This document shows, piece after piece, positions 32,833 to 41,651 of a stretch of 64,000 nucleotides of DNA (the stretch's first letter is position 1; each line of letters begins with the position of its first letter). The notes beneath the pieces are model-generated. The model saw only the letters and a program-made list of their open reading frames with translations, was not told the DNA's origin and ran no database searches. The stretch spans positions 1 through 64,000 of the forward strand of contig DATNFO010000045.1 of assembly GCA_035606355.1 (NCBI GenBank), in the 5' to 3' direction. The position numbers and the translations under genes were made by a program. The stretch is from Sulfopaludibacter sp035606355. Its GTDB lineage: Bacteria; Acidobacteriota; Terriglobia; Bryobacterales; Bryobacteraceae.

Positions 32833-34089
32833 TCAGGATTTCTCTTGAGAGATTTCTTCGGGTTCGGGCAAACGGCCAGTTGCATCGCACCACGCCCAGG
32901 CAGCCGCTGTCAGGGTGCCGCACGCGCCCGCGACCAGCCCGATAGCCCGTGGGCTCCAGTACTGTGAGGCTATGCCGGCCGCCGCCATCGACACAATCAT
33001 GACGCTCCAGCGGATGGACTCCATGGTGGCAAACACGCGTCCGCGATACGCATCAGGCGTGTGCCGCAGCAACTGGAACTGATTCAGCACGCTGGTGATC
33101 GCCATGCCCGCGCGCGAGAGAAGCATCAGGCCGAGCGCGGCAGCGAAGCTCTCCACCTGGCTGAACAACATGTAAGTGACGCCGTGCAGTACATACGACA
33201 GCGTCACCGCACGCTTGTAGCCACCGAAGCGGGCGCGCTTTCCCGTAACATGCCCCACCGCGCCGCCCACAAGCAGACCGATGCCCGCAAAACCCCAGAT
33301 CTCGCCGATCCCCGCCGCGCCCCTGTGAAACACCTGCTCGCCGAAGAGAGCGAATAAAATCTGCGCCGCGCCGCCGCCGAGTGCCCAACCCGCGCTGATC
33401 ATGGCGATCCCCATCAGCAGGGGCACGCTGCGCATGTACGCCAGTCCTTCCATGTAGTCGGACCATGCGCGCTTCCCCGCCCTTGTTGCACCGGCGATTG
33501 CGCGAAAGCCTTGCGGAACCGCGATGCGCCAGACGCACGCCGCCGAAAAGGCGAAGCTCGCAGCGTTCAAGATGAACGCCCACGAATACCCGAGTTTCGC
33601 CGCGCCGAGTCCGCCCAGCAGCGTGCCCGCCGTCAGGGTGCCCCACGACGTGGTCTGCGTGAGCGAATTGGCGATGTGCAACTCTTCCGCCGTAGCAATG
33701 GTCGGCAAAATGGCCGCGCGTCCCGCCGTGAAAAACGGCGATACGAACATCAGCAGGCCGCTGAGCACGTACAGAAGCCACGGACGCGGTTGATGAATCG
33801 TCAGCACGAAGGCGAGCGCCACGGCAGCACGGATCAGATCGCTGGCTACCATGATGCGCTTGCGATCCCACCGGTCGAGTGTAACGCCTGCGATGGGTCC
33901 GGCGAATACGGCGGGGATCGCCCGGCTGAGCATCACGCCGGAAACCACGAGCCCGCTGCCGGATTTCTCCATGACCAGCGCGAACACCGCGATGTTGTTG
34001 AAGTAATCGCCAACCTCGCTGACCACCTGGCCCATCCACGTGTACCGGTAATTGCGGTTTTGCCGCAGCAGGGCCCAGAGGCTGGTCAT
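32833..34089 (-). CDS. MFS exporter (MFS_3/EntS-like)
   Basis: A 418-residue major facilitator with 12 predicted TM helices, beginning MTSLWALLRQNRNYRYTWMG. The signature LSRAIPAVFAGPIAGVTLDR then WDRKRIMVASD (motif A region) is typical of the MFS_3/EntS branch, which exports siderophores, macrolides or other small molecules. The start at 34089, 7 bases after the ribA stop, avoids an N-terminal extension in the ribA reading region. It is the second gene of a ribA-exporter pair. Substrate unknown. Confidence 0.87.
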   Translation of the reverse strand: MTSLWALLRQNRNYRYTWMGQVVSEVGDYFNNIAVFALVMEKSGSGLVVSGVMLSRAIPAVFAGPIAGVTLDRWDRKRIMVASDLIRAAVALAFVLTIHQPRPWLLYVLSGLLMFVSPFFTAGRAAILPTIATAEELHIANSLTQTTSWGTLTAGTLLGGLGAAKLGYSWAFILNAASFAFSAACVWRIAVPQGFRAIAGATRAGKRAWSDYMEGLAYMRSVPLLMGIAMISAGWALGGGAAQILFALFGEQVFHRGAAGIGEIWGFAGIGLLVGGAVGHVTGKRARFGGYKRAVTLSYVLHGVTYMLFSQVESFAAALGLMLLSRAGMAITSVLNQFQLLRHTPDAYRGRVFATMESIRWSVMIVSMAAAGIASQYWSPRAIGLVAGACGTLTAAAWAWCDATGRLPEPEEISQEKS

Positions 34090-34096
34090 GAGCGGC

Positions 34097-34711
34097 TTAC
34101 AACAGGTGACCCATTTTGTCGCGCTTGGTGGAGAGGTAGGCTTTGCGAGTCTCCAGCACGTCGGCCACGCAGGGCACACGCTCGGCGACCGCGACGCCCG
34201 CGGCCTCCACCGCTTCGACCTTTTCCGGGTTGTTGGACATCAGCCGCACCGATCGAAGACCGAAGAAGCCCAGAATGGCGCCCGGTAGCTCATAGTTCCG
34301 AAGGTCGGAATCGAAACCGAGTTGCTCGTTGGCTTCAATGGTGTCCGCGCCCTGATCCTGAAGCTCGTAGGCGCGCAGTTTGTTGAGCAGTCCGATGCCG
34401 CGCCCTTCCTGGTGTTCATAGATCAGCAGCCCGCGGCCTTCCTGCGCAATGCTCTTCAGCGCGATCTCCAGTTGTGCCCGGCAATCGCAGCGCAGACTGT
34501 GGAAGACATCGCCCGTGAGACATTGCGAATGGATGCGGACCAGCGGCGGCTCCGGCGCGGCGAGATCGCCCATCTTCAAGACCACAGCCTCTTCCGTTCG
34601 GCCGCCGTTGCCGGAGCCCCCTTCGAAGCCGTATATGCGAAAAAGCCCGAATTGCGTCGGAAAATCCGCTTCAGCCACCTTACGGAGCTGTAGCGCCGAA
34701 GTTTTGTTCAT
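34097..34711 (-). CDS. ribA: GTP cyclohydrolase II
   Basis: A 204-residue enzyme opening GTP to start riboflavin synthesis. The zinc-binding motif RIHSQCLTGDVFHSLRCDC contains the three Cys ligands, followed by YEHQEGRGIGLLNKLRAYEL and the catalytic-site NEQLGFDSDLRNY. Length is that of monofunctional RibA, without the RibB (DHBP synthase) domain often fused to it. It is transcribed divergently from the LytS-like kinase, and a palindromic ATTATAAT lies between them. Confidence 0.96.
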   Translation of the reverse strand: MNKTSALQLRKVAEADFPTQFGLFRIYGFEGGSGNGGRTEEAVVLKMGDLAAPEPPLVRIHSQCLTGDVFHSLRCDCRAQLEIALKSIAQEGRGLLIYEHQEGRGIGLLNKLRAYELQDQGADTIEANEQLGFDSDLRNYELPGAILGFFGLRSVRLMSNNPEKVEAVEAAGVAVAERVPCVADVLETRKAYLSTKRDKMGHLL

Positions 34712-34740
34712 GGAATGGCTATCAGTACCTTAGTCCTTTT

Positions 34741-34748
34741 ATTATAAT
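34741..34748. promoter_or_regulatory. Divergent -10 element between ribA and the LytS-like kinase
   Basis: ATTATAAT is palindromic, giving a perfect TATAAT on both strands 16 bases before the kinase ATG and 30 bases before the ribA ATG. No good -35 hexamer is seen on either side, so one direction may rely on other sequence or an activator. Confidence 0.45.
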
Positions 34749-34763
34749 GGCTTCCGAACCCCA

Positions 34764-36077
34764 ATGTCGGAGATCTACTTTGCGCTGCTGTTCAAGCTGG
34801 GAGTGATGGCGTCGGTCGCCAGCATTCTGGCGCGCTCCGGCAGGTTCAAATCGATGCTCATGCGGGAGAGCCGGACGCTGAATCAGCGGCTCGCGCTGGC
34901 CTCGGTTCTGGCGATCGTATTCGCCGTGAGCACGGTAATTCGCGCGGCCAACCCCACTTACTATGCGGCGGACATAGGGTTCGAAGGCAGCCTGCTAGCG
35001 GGCATCCTGGGCGGCTATGTCACTGGCCTGCTCTCCGGCGTTCTGATCGCGCTGCCGGCGTTTTTCTTCAAACACGAGCAGCTCACGCTGCCCATGCTGG
35101 CCGGAATTGGCGTACTCGGCGGCGTGCTCCGGGACCTCGCACCCGACCCCGAGGAGATCTGGCGCTTTTCACCTTTTCTGGAGATGAACATCCTGCGTTT
35201 TTTTCGCGAGAGCAGGAACCATCGCCGCGCCGCTTTTCACCTGGTTTTTGGCGCCGGAATTCTATTCGCCGAATTTCTTCGTCATACCTTCTGGAATTTC
35301 GGTGGCAGCAAGGATGTCTTTTTTCTGCCGTCCAATTGGGAAAAACGCGACGCGCTGGCCATGACGCTGTACTACGCGACCACGTTGATCGCCGTCACCA
35401 TCCCGCTGAAAATCTGGAACAATACGCGCAACGAGCGTAAACTCGAAGAGCAGGAGCGGCTGCTGGTAGAAGCGCGTCTCGCCGCGCTTACCAGCCAGAT
35501 CAACCCGCACTTTCTATTCAATACCCTGAACTCGGTCTCTTCGCTGATCCGCACGGACCCCAACCAGGCGCGCGTCATGGTCGTCAAACTTTCGAAGGTG
35601 CTGCGCCGGCTGCTCAAGAAGCACGAGAATTTCAGCGCCCTGCGCGATGAGCTGAACTTTATCGAGGATTATCTGGCGATTGAAGTGGTCCGCTTCGGCG
35701 AGAAGCTGCGCTTTGAAAAGGACGTGGCTGACGACACACTGGACATGCTCGTGCCCAGCATGTTGCTCCAGCCGCTCGTGGAAAATTCAATTAAGCACGG
35801 CCTGAGCAGCAAAGTGGAAGGTGGCACCATTCGCATCCGTACCAGCCGTTCGGAAACAAAGCTGCATCTGCTGGTGGAGGACGACGGCATCGGCATTCCG
35901 GAGAGCAAACTTGCTACTCTTCTGGATCGGGGTATCGGAGTCAGTAACGTAAACGAACGGCTGAAAGTGCTGTTCGGCAACGAGTATCGCATGTGGATCG
36001 ACAGCCAGCCAGGACACGGCACTCGCATTCAGATCGAAGTGCCGGAACTGCAAACGGACCTGGCGGCTGTATTGTGA
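34764..36077 (+). CDS. LytS/YehU-type sensor histidine kinase
   Basis: A 437-residue membrane kinase. Residues about 1-230 contain several hydrophobic segments like the 5TM LytS sensor, including the ILGGYVTGLLSGVLIALPAF region, followed by a linker helix (RNERKLEEQERLLVEARLAA). The His_kinase domain has phosphoacceptor His249 in QINPHFLFNTLNS, then LQPLVENSIKHGL and DDGIGIP with GIGVSNVNERL of the ATPase. The usual LytTR-type response regulator is not adjacent. A methyltransferase gene follows instead. The ligand is unknown. Confidence 0.9.
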   Translation: MSEIYFALLFKLGVMASVASILARSGRFKSMLMRESRTLNQRLALASVLAIVFAVSTVIRAANPTYYAADIGFEGSLLAGILGGYVTGLLSGVLIALPAFFFKHEQLTLPMLAGIGVLGGVLRDLAPDPEEIWRFSPFLEMNILRFFRESRNHRRAAFHLVFGAGILFAEFLRHTFWNFGGSKDVFFLPSNWEKRDALAMTLYYATTLIAVTIPLKIWNNTRNERKLEEQERLLVEARLAALTSQINPHFLFNTLNSVSSLIRTDPNQARVMVVKLSKVLRRLLKKHENFSALRDELNFIEDYLAIEVVRFGEKLRFEKDVADDTLDMLVPSMLLQPLVENSIKHGLSSKVEGGTIRIRTSRSETKLHLLVEDDGIGIPESKLATLLDRGIGVSNVNERLKVLFGNEYRMWIDSQPGHGTRIQIEVPELQTDLAAVL

Positions 36078-36101
36078 ACGACACTCAATTGAGGAGAGAT
36101 C

Positions 36102-36788
36102 TTGTCCAGACTCGAAGAGTCCGTTAGTGCCTGGCCCAACGCCGGGCTGCCCGCCACGCTGGCCGACCGCACCCGGCGCGTTTACGACCGCATGGCGGCG
36201 GTGTATCCGCTCTCGACCATGTTCTTTCATTCCCGCGCTCACCGCTGCGCTCTGGAAGCCTCCGGGCTGCGCAACGGAATGCGCGTTCTGGAAGTCGCCA
36301 CAGGTAGCGGGGAGATGTTTCGGCGCCTGGTGCGCGCCAACGGTTCAGGAGCGACGATCGGCGTGGATCTTTCGCCCAATATGGCCGCGCGCACGCAGCG
36401 CGTGGCACGCCGCAAGTTTCCGCAGGCGTCGGCACATTGCCAGGCTGTGGATGCGCGGCAGATGCCGTTCAAGAGCGAGAGCTTCGACGCGGTGTTCTGC
36501 TGTTACCTGCTGGAACTTCTGTCCGGTGACGATATCGTGCAGACGTTGCGGGAATTCCGGCGCGTGCTTCGCCCGGGCGGCAAACTGACATTGGTGCTGA
36601 TCGGACAGAATACACCGATGTTCAACGCCGCGTATAAATTGGGGGGCCGCGTCGCGCCGGCGTTCTGGGGACGGCAGGTAGAGCACCGGGTCCCGGAACT
36701 GATTCAGGGAGCGCGGTTCCGCATTCTCGCCGATCACGGCGTCCGCCAGGGGTTCTACCCCTCCCGTGTGCTGGTGGCCGGCCGTTAG
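36102..36788 (+). CDS. SAM-dependent methyltransferase (UbiE/class I)
   Basis: A 228-residue class I methyltransferase. Motif I is LEVATGSGEMFRRLV, motif II GVDLSPNMAAR, and motifs III-IV lie in DARQMPFKSESFDAVFCCYL and LREFRRVLRPGGKLTLV. It resembles UbiE-type small-molecule methyltransferases. It uses a TTG start at 36102, supported by GAGGAG at 5 bases and by an immediate in-frame fit. It is cotranscribed with the LytS-like kinase, with a 24-base gap. The substrate is not predictable. Confidence 0.88.
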   Translation: MSRLEESVSAWPNAGLPATLADRTRRVYDRMAAVYPLSTMFFHSRAHRCALEASGLRNGMRVLEVATGSGEMFRRLVRANGSGATIGVDLSPNMAARTQRVARRKFPQASAHCQAVDARQMPFKSESFDAVFCCYLLELLSGDDIVQTLREFRRVLRPGGKLTLVLIGQNTPMFNAAYKLGGRVAPAFWGRQVEHRVPELIQGARFRILADHGVRQGFYPSRVLVAGR

Positions 36789-37244
36789 TTACTTCGTGGC
36801 AGTCTGCGACTGCTTGGTATAAGTCAGGTTTTCTGTCGCCTTACCCGGCGGGTTGATGGTCATGACCTCCATGGTCAGAGTTTTGCCGTCCGGGGAGAGC
36901 TTCAGGCGCCGCTTGGTCACGTAATCGTTGCCATGGCGCTGCTCAATCATGACGAGCATCGGGCCGTTGTAATACATGGACACCTGAGTGTCCTGCCCTT
37001 CTTCTTTCACCTTGCAGTCTTTGCCCTCGGTGGAGCAGTTGATTTCGTCTTTGATCGGCCGGCCGCCGGTGTCAACGGAGCGCACGATATCGATGGAATC
37101 GGGCTTCTGCGCGATGTTCAATGTCTCGGATTTCACTTTGGAGTCATTGGACTGGCGCTGCCAGACTCCATTGAGGTCCGGGTGGTCCACTTGGGCCCAG
37201 ACGCTACCGGCCGCCATGGCCGCTAAACAGAGAAGAGTTCGCAT
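36789..37244 (-). CDS. Small secreted hypothetical protein
   Basis: A 151-residue exported protein with a signal peptide (MRTLLCLAAMAAGSVWAQ). It opens with HPDLNGVWQ, a motif of lipocalin-like or DUF-type acidobacterial secreted proteins, and has beta-strand segments with a Cys pair (NCSTEGKDC). No enzymatic motif is seen. It is convergent with, and abuts, the methyltransferase gene. Function unknown. Confidence 0.75.
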   Translation of the reverse strand: MRTLLCLAAMAAGSVWAQVDHPDLNGVWQRQSNDSKVKSETLNIAQKPDSIDIVRSVDTGGRPIKDEINCSTEGKDCKVKEEGQDTQVSMYYNGPMLVMIEQRHGNDYVTKRRLKLSPDGKTLTMEVMTINPPGKATENLTYTKQSQTATK

Positions 37245-37329
37245 CCTCGGTCACCTCTACCTACCTCTAGTGTAGGAGTGAGGCTACCTGGTTGAAAGTA
37301 CGATAAACGTTGTAGCGGCGGACCCTTAT

Positions 37330-37454
37330 TTACAGCTTCCTTGCGGGTTTGGGAAGAACCGATTCGCCTTTCGATACACCGTTTACCACTCCCTCACGGA
37401 AGTGTGAAGAAATCCGGCTGTCGTTCTCGTGCCGCTCCATTCGCCTTTCGATAC
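37330..37454. repeat. MITE-like family B, copy 2, left part
   Basis: Contains two TTCGCCTTTCGATAC units separated by CCACTCCCTCACGG and an AATCCGGCTGTCGTTCTCGT stretch, as in the copies at 41.7 and 46.8 kb. It breaks off at about 37453, where an IS110-family transposase fragment begins, and the element resumes at about 37853. Confidence 0.7.
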
Positions 37455-37843
37455 CGCATGCGTATGTCCCGGCAATGACGAGAGCGCCGGCAAACAGAGA
37501 AACGGGCGGACGCGAAAGGGAATCCGTGGCTACGCAGCGCCATTTGCGAAGCAGCCTGGGGAGCCTGGCGGACCAAGAAGTCCTACTTCCACGCACAATA
37601 CAAGCGTGTTCAGGCGCGGCGCGGGCCAGAGCGAGCCTGATTGCGGTCGCCCACTCCATGATCATAGTCGGCTACTACTTGGTCCGCGATCATCTGACGT
37701 TCCAGGATCTGGGGGCAGACTTCTTTGACCGCCGCAACCGCGAGCACACCGCCCGACGGTCCGTCAAGCGGTTGAACGGTTTAGGATACAAGGTCATCCT
37801 ACAACCCGTTTCGGATATTAACCCGGCACCAACGCCCATCTGA
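37455..37843 (+). pseudogene. IS110/IS116-family transposase 3' fragment, frameshifted
   Basis: Across three frames the fragment encodes the C-terminal IS110 transposase: CPGNDESAGKQRNGRTRKG, then (next frame) KGNPWLRSAICEAAWGAWR, then (next frame) LIAVAHSMIIVGYYLVRD and LGADFFDRRNREHTARR with LGYKVILQP before the stop at 37843. At least two frameshifts and loss of the whole N-terminal RuvC-like half make it inactive. It sits inside a family B repeat. Confidence 0.75.
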
Positions 37844-37852
37844 GCAGTGGGC

Positions 37853-37976
37853 ATTTTCAGGGGAGCGGTAAAAGGTGCCGGGAATTCGAGTACGTTTGAA
37901 TGCGGCAAAAAAAGCAATTCGATACTGCTTCACAACGCCGTAAGGGAGCGGTAAAACGGTGTATCGATAGGCGAAA
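37853..37976. repeat. MITE-like family B, copy 2, right part
   Basis: GGGAGCGGTAAAAGGTGCCG, then GAGTACGTTTGAATGCGGC and a further unit with GGGAGCGGTAAAACGGTGTA and TCGATAGGCGAA. It mirrors the right end of the element at 46.9 kb. Confidence 0.7.
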
Positions 37977-37981
37977 TGCCA

Positions 37982-39007
37982 TCAGCCGCGAGGGCGGTCC
38001 GCCAGAATCAACGGCGAAGGACCCGGCGATTCGACGGTGCGCGGATTTTCGAAGCCTGCGTCCCGTAGCCACCCGGCGATTTCCGTGAAGCTGAACGTAT
38101 CGCCTTCCTGCGTCATCGTCAACATATTCACGGCGAAGATGAGCCCCATGGTGTTGGTGCTGCGCTCCTCGTCGACCAGGAATTCCTGAATCGCGATGGT
38201 CCCTCCGGGAGCCAGCGCCCGAAACGTTTTCCGAAGTAGCTCGCGGCTGCGCCGTTCCCCTTCACTATGGAGGATGTGGCCGAGAACAGCTATGTTGTGG
38301 CCTGTGCCGAAATCCGCCGTCGCGAGGTCGCCCGCGACAAACGTGTACCGCCCGGCAACGCCGAATCGTGTGGCTACCCGCCGTGTAACCTCCAGAACTC
38401 CCGGCCAATCCACCGCCGTTACCGAAACCTGCGGCGAGCGTTGCGCCAGCGCGATGCTCCACACTCCCGACCCCGCGGCAAGATCCAGCACGCGCACAGG
38501 CTGAGTGGCGGAAGCGACATCCAGAACATCGGCGAGGCGGCTCGCGGCGGCGTAGCTCATCGGGAAGATCGCTTCCACAAACTGCTGGAAGAACTCCGAC
38601 CCCGTATTCTCTTCATTGACCCCGTGTTCCGGTTTTCCCGTGCGCACGACGTTGCTGAGCGCCAGCCAGCCGGGAATCAGCTGCGTGCTTGTGTGTTCAA
38701 TGATGCCGCCCATGAATGACGGCTTACTCTTTACCAGAAACGTGGAGCTCTCCGGCGTGGTGGCGTAACGTCCGCCGGCGTCTTTGCTGAGCAATTGGAA
38801 TCCGGTGAGCGCATTCATAATCGCGCGGAGTCCGCGCACGGAAGCTCCCGAAAGGTCCGCCACCTGTTCCACCGTCTTCGGCCCTTCATCCAAAAGGTCG
38901 AAGACACGGTTGCGAACGGCAGTTTCAATAATCAGCGGCGGTGCATACCCCCATGCCATTTGCATGATGCGGTCCGGGCGCACAGCCGGCTGTCCCATGG
39001 TTTCCAT
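37982..39007 (-). CDS. O-methyltransferase, acetylserotonin/COMT-like
   Basis: A 341-residue class I methyltransferase with an N-terminal winged-helix dimerisation domain (residues about 15-95: AVRNRVFDLLDEGPKTVEQV, then LSGASVRGLRAIMNAL) and a C-terminal SAM-binding domain (VRVLDLAAGSGVWSIALAQ, then VTAVDWPGVLEV and ALAPGGTIAIQEF). This is the plan of plant-type COMT and bacterial small-molecule O-methyltransferases. The ATG at 39007 is chosen for its GGGAGGG Shine-Dalgarno. The longer frame begins at a TTG inside that sequence. The substrate is unknown. Confidence 0.87.
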   Translation of the reverse strand: METMGQPAVRPDRIMQMAWGYAPPLIIETAVRNRVFDLLDEGPKTVEQVADLSGASVRGLRAIMNALTGFQLLSKDAGGRYATTPESSTFLVKSKPSFMGGIIEHTSTQLIPGWLALSNVVRTGKPEHGVNEENTGSEFFQQFVEAIFPMSYAAASRLADVLDVASATQPVRVLDLAAGSGVWSIALAQRSPQVSVTAVDWPGVLEVTRRVATRFGVAGRYTFVAGDLATADFGTGHNIAVLGHILHSEGERRSRELLRKTFRALAPGGTIAIQEFLVDEERSTNTMGLIFAVNMLTMTQEGDTFSFTEIAGWLRDAGFENPRTVESPGPSPLILADRPRG

Positions 39008-39036
39008 CGACGAAACCCTCCCAGACAAAATTGTAT

Positions 39037-39879
39037 CTAGCGAAGTTCGCCAAACTCGTAGAATTTATGTTGTATTTCGCTGCCCGTGAGTGTGACGTAG
39101 CGTATGCCGCTCTTGCCCCCGAGCGGCTTGCCCACCGCGCCGGTGGTGACCATGTCCAGCGTGCCGTCGCGCCCTTCGCTGTTGTGGTGCAGGTGCCCGG
39201 CAAACATTTCAGTGACATTAAACTGGTGCAGAATCTTCAGGTAGCGCGCGCGTACGTCTTTGGGAATATTGAAATACTGGTCGGCTTCATCAGGATCCTT
39301 CAAGAACAGAGGAATGTGCTGGAACACGATGATGCGCCCGCTGTTTTCGGCGCGCGCTTTTGCCAGCTCCGCTGCAAACCAACCCTCCATTTTGGACGCT
39401 TCCGCGGGAACATTCTGCGGCGCCTTTTCGAGATTCGAATTCAGCACGATCCCCGTGACGCCGCCGCAGTGGAACGTATAATAGTCCGGCCCATAGGCAG
39501 CGCGATAGGCGGTCAGCGACTTCTCCGTCGGCTCATTGCCTACATCGTGATTGCCCGGCACGCTGAAGAGTTTGATCGCCGGATTCAACTTGCCCGCGAT
39601 CCGTTTGTATTCGGCGATCTGCACTGGATCGGCGCTCTTGTTCGTGAGATCGCCCGTGACCACCACGAACGCGGGTTTGAGCCGGTTGGCCGTGGCGATC
39701 GCGAATTCGAAGTTGGCCGTCTCCTGTTCAAAGCCTGCATTATTCGTGAACATGCCGAACTGCGGGTCCGACATCTGAAGAAACGTGGGGTGCTCGGCCG
39801 GCGGTGCGGGAGCGGGAGCAAGCTCCTGCCCGAACAAGGCGCCGACCAGGGATAAGATGAGCGCTAATTTTATAGTCAT
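39037..39879 (-). CDS. Secreted calcineurin-like metallophosphoesterase
   Basis: A 280-residue exported phosphoesterase with a signal peptide (MTIKLALILSLVGALFGQ). The metal ligands are recognisable in MSDPQFG (D/H box), VVTGDLTN, VPGNHD, FQHIPLF and GHLHHN, the complete MPE motif set. Such enzymes hydrolyse phosphomonoesters or cyclic nucleotides, and CSTP1/CpdA relatives are similar. The ATG overlaps the DinB-like stop by four bases. Confidence 0.92.
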   Translation of the reverse strand: MTIKLALILSLVGALFGQELAPAPAPPAEHPTFLQMSDPQFGMFTNNAGFEQETANFEFAIATANRLKPAFVVVTGDLTNKSADPVQIAEYKRIAGKLNPAIKLFSVPGNHDVGNEPTEKSLTAYRAAYGPDYYTFHCGGVTGIVLNSNLEKAPQNVPAEASKMEGWFAAELAKARAENSGRIIVFQHIPLFLKDPDEADQYFNIPKDVRARYLKILHQFNVTEMFAGHLHHNSEGRDGTLDMVTTGAVGKPLGGKSGIRYVTLTGSEIQHKFYEFGELR

Positions 39880-40400
39880 GGTTTCAAGTTAAAGTACGTT
39901 GCAAACGGACCAGACCCAGCCAGATACTTGCGCGCACGCACCAGTTCGGCGATCTGGCGGATATGACCGAGATCGTGCATCGCCCACGAATTCAGCATCT
40001 GCGCGAGCGTGATCTCGCCGACCGCCTGATGCGTCGCTTTGCGTTCGCCGGCGCCTTCGGGCAAGCCGTTCAGATACTCGAGATTGGTTTCCCGCTGTTC
40101 CTCAAAGTGGTCGAAGGCGTCTTCCGGATCGGCATTGCGAAACAGCTCCAGATGGTCCGCCGCATCGTCCGGCGCGAAGGTGGGATGCCCATCCGCGTCC
40201 CACGCGTCCAGCCGCATGCGCCAGCAATGACCTTCGGCATGGGAGAGATGCGCCAACACTTCAGCCACGGAAAACCGGTCGGGCGCGGGCTTCCACCGCG
40301 CATCCTCATCGGAAAGCTCCACCATCAGGCCGCGCAGAATCGCCGGCGTTTCCGCCAGCAGGTCCAGGCAGGGAAGACCGTTCTCAGCCATAACTTTCAT
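39876..40400 (-). CDS. DinB-superfamily protein
   Basis: A 174-residue four-helix-bundle protein. A possible metal site is formed by His in LAHLSHAEGH and His in MHDLGHIRQIAELV, a spacing typical of the DinB/YfiT family (metal-dependent transferases). It starts at 40400, overlapping the upstream SDR stop as ATGA, and its own stop overlaps the phosphoesterase start. The longer frame to 40469 is just the antisense-like 3' end of the SDR gene. Function unknown, possibly thiol- or cofactor-transfer. Confidence 0.8.
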   Translation of the reverse strand: MKVMAENGLPCLDLLAETPAILRGLMVELSDEDARWKPAPDRFSVAEVLAHLSHAEGHCWRMRLDAWDADGHPTFAPDDAADHLELFRNADPEDAFDHFEEQRETNLEYLNGLPEGAGERKATHQAVGEITLAQMLNSWAMHDLGHIRQIAELVRARKYLAGSGPFATYFNLKP

Positions 40401-41182
40401 CCTACGATGTTCTCGCCGCCATCGACGTGAATCGTGTTGCCGGTCATCCAATACGTCGCCGGGTGGCACAGCGCGGCCACGCAGCGCGCCACATCTTCAG
40501 GCGTGGTGAGCCGGCGATGCGGATTGCGCGACTTTGCCACTTCGATGATCCTCTCATGGCCGGGAATCAGCTTCAGCGCCGGCGTCTCCGTCACACCGGC
40601 GAGAATCGCGTTAGCCGTGATGCCGGCGGGCGCAAGCTCCATGGCAAGCTGGCGGATGTGCGATTCCAGGATGGCCTTCGCCGCGCTCACCGGACCGTAA
40701 CTGGGAATGACGCGCGTGCTGCCACCGCTGGTCATCGCGAAAATCCGCGCGCCTTTTTCGAACATTCCCTGCCCGAGACATTCCTGTACCCAGTAAACCA
40801 GCGAGTGACCCATGATGTCGCTGGTGAGTTCGAGTTGATGGCGGTGCGCCACATCCTCCGCGCCTGCCAGCGGCTTCAGCGATCCGAACGCCAGCGAATG
40901 AAACAACACTCGCAGCGTGCCGGCGGGTTCGGACATGCGCGCATGCATAGCCTGCGCCGTCTCGGCGCGCCGTCCATCGTCGGCGGCATTGATGTTGAAG
41001 TAGTACACCTCGCGGCCCAGGGCCCGGATCTTGGCCTGAATCTCGCTGACGTGCGCTTCCTTTTCCCGGCGATCCAGGTGGACTCCGAAAATGTTCATTC
41101 CGGCGCGCGCGAGTTCGAGTGCGGTGGCTTCGCCGAAACCGCTGCTGGCGCCGAGAATGAGCGCCCAAGGCTGCTTGTTCAT
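40397..41182 (-). CDS. Short-chain dehydrogenase, enoyl-ACP reductase-like (FabI/FabL)
   Basis: A 261-residue Rossmann-fold oxidoreductase. The nucleotide-binding start LILGASSGFGEATALELA is at residues 8-25, and the active site is SYGPVSAAK with Tyr-x6-Lys, the spacing of FabI/FabL enoyl-ACP reductases rather than the Tyr-x3-Lys of most SDRs. It likely reduces enoyl-ACP in fatty acid elongation. The ATG overlaps the tsaE stop by four bases. Confidence 0.82.
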   Translation of the reverse strand: MNKQPWALILGASSGFGEATALELARAGMNIFGVHLDRREKEAHVSEIQAKIRALGREVYYFNINAADDGRRAETAQAMHARMSEPAGTLRVLFHSLAFGSLKPLAGAEDVAHRHQLELTSDIMGHSLVYWVQECLGQGMFEKGARIFAMTSGGSTRVIPSYGPVSAAKAILESHIRQLAMELAPAGITANAILAGVTETPALKLIPGHERIIEVAKSRNPHRRLTTPEDVARCVAALCHPATYWMTGNTIHVDGGENIVG

Positions 41183-41598
41183 ACCGTCGTGACCTCAATC
41201 TCGCGCGCGTCGCCGCCGCCGGCCCGAAGGTGAATTTCCGTGCGCGGCCGCGGCATCAATTCCGGAAAGCGCTCGCCCCACTCGATCAACACGAGAGCGT
41301 CCCGCTCGAACAGTTCGTCCAGCCCGAGTGTGGCGATCTGCCGCGGCTCATCGAGGCGATATAGATCGATGTGATACACGCGGCCCTCCCCATACTCGTG
41401 AATCAGCGTGAAGGTAGGACTGGTGACGTCATCCGCCGGCGCGCCGGTCCGTCCGCCGACGATCCCTTTGGCGAGCGTGGTCTTCCCCGCGCCGAGATTG
41501 CCGATCAGCAGCACGGTGCCGCGAGCGGGAAGGTCGGTAGCGAGCCGGCGGCCGAGTTCGATGGTGTCCGCCTCAGTCGCCGTTTTGTAAGTCGGCAC
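41179..41598 (-). CDS. tsaE: tRNA threonylcarbamoyladenosine synthesis ATPase TsaE
   Basis: A 139-residue P-loop protein. The Walker A is GNLGAGKTTLAKGI, followed by the TsaE hallmarks SPTFTLIHEY, YHIDLYRL and LIEWGERFPELM. TsaE assists TsaB-TsaD in making t6A37 in tRNA. The start is the GTG at 41598. The frame upstream to 41685 is family B repeat sequence. It leads a four-gene run (tsaE-SDR-dinB-phosphoesterase) with four-base overlaps at each junction. nnr lies upstream, separated by the repeat. Confidence 0.92.
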   Translation of the reverse strand: MPTYKTATEADTIELGRRLATDLPARGTVLLIGNLGAGKTTLAKGIVGGRTGAPADDVTSPTFTLIHEYGEGRVYHIDLYRLDEPRQIATLGLDELFERDALVLIEWGERFPELMPRPRTEIHLRAGGGDAREIEVTTV

Positions 41599-41651
41599 AC
41601 TCTCAGCGTAGGGGAAAAGCAAGGCGGCATCAAGACGGGGCGCGCGGGCAG

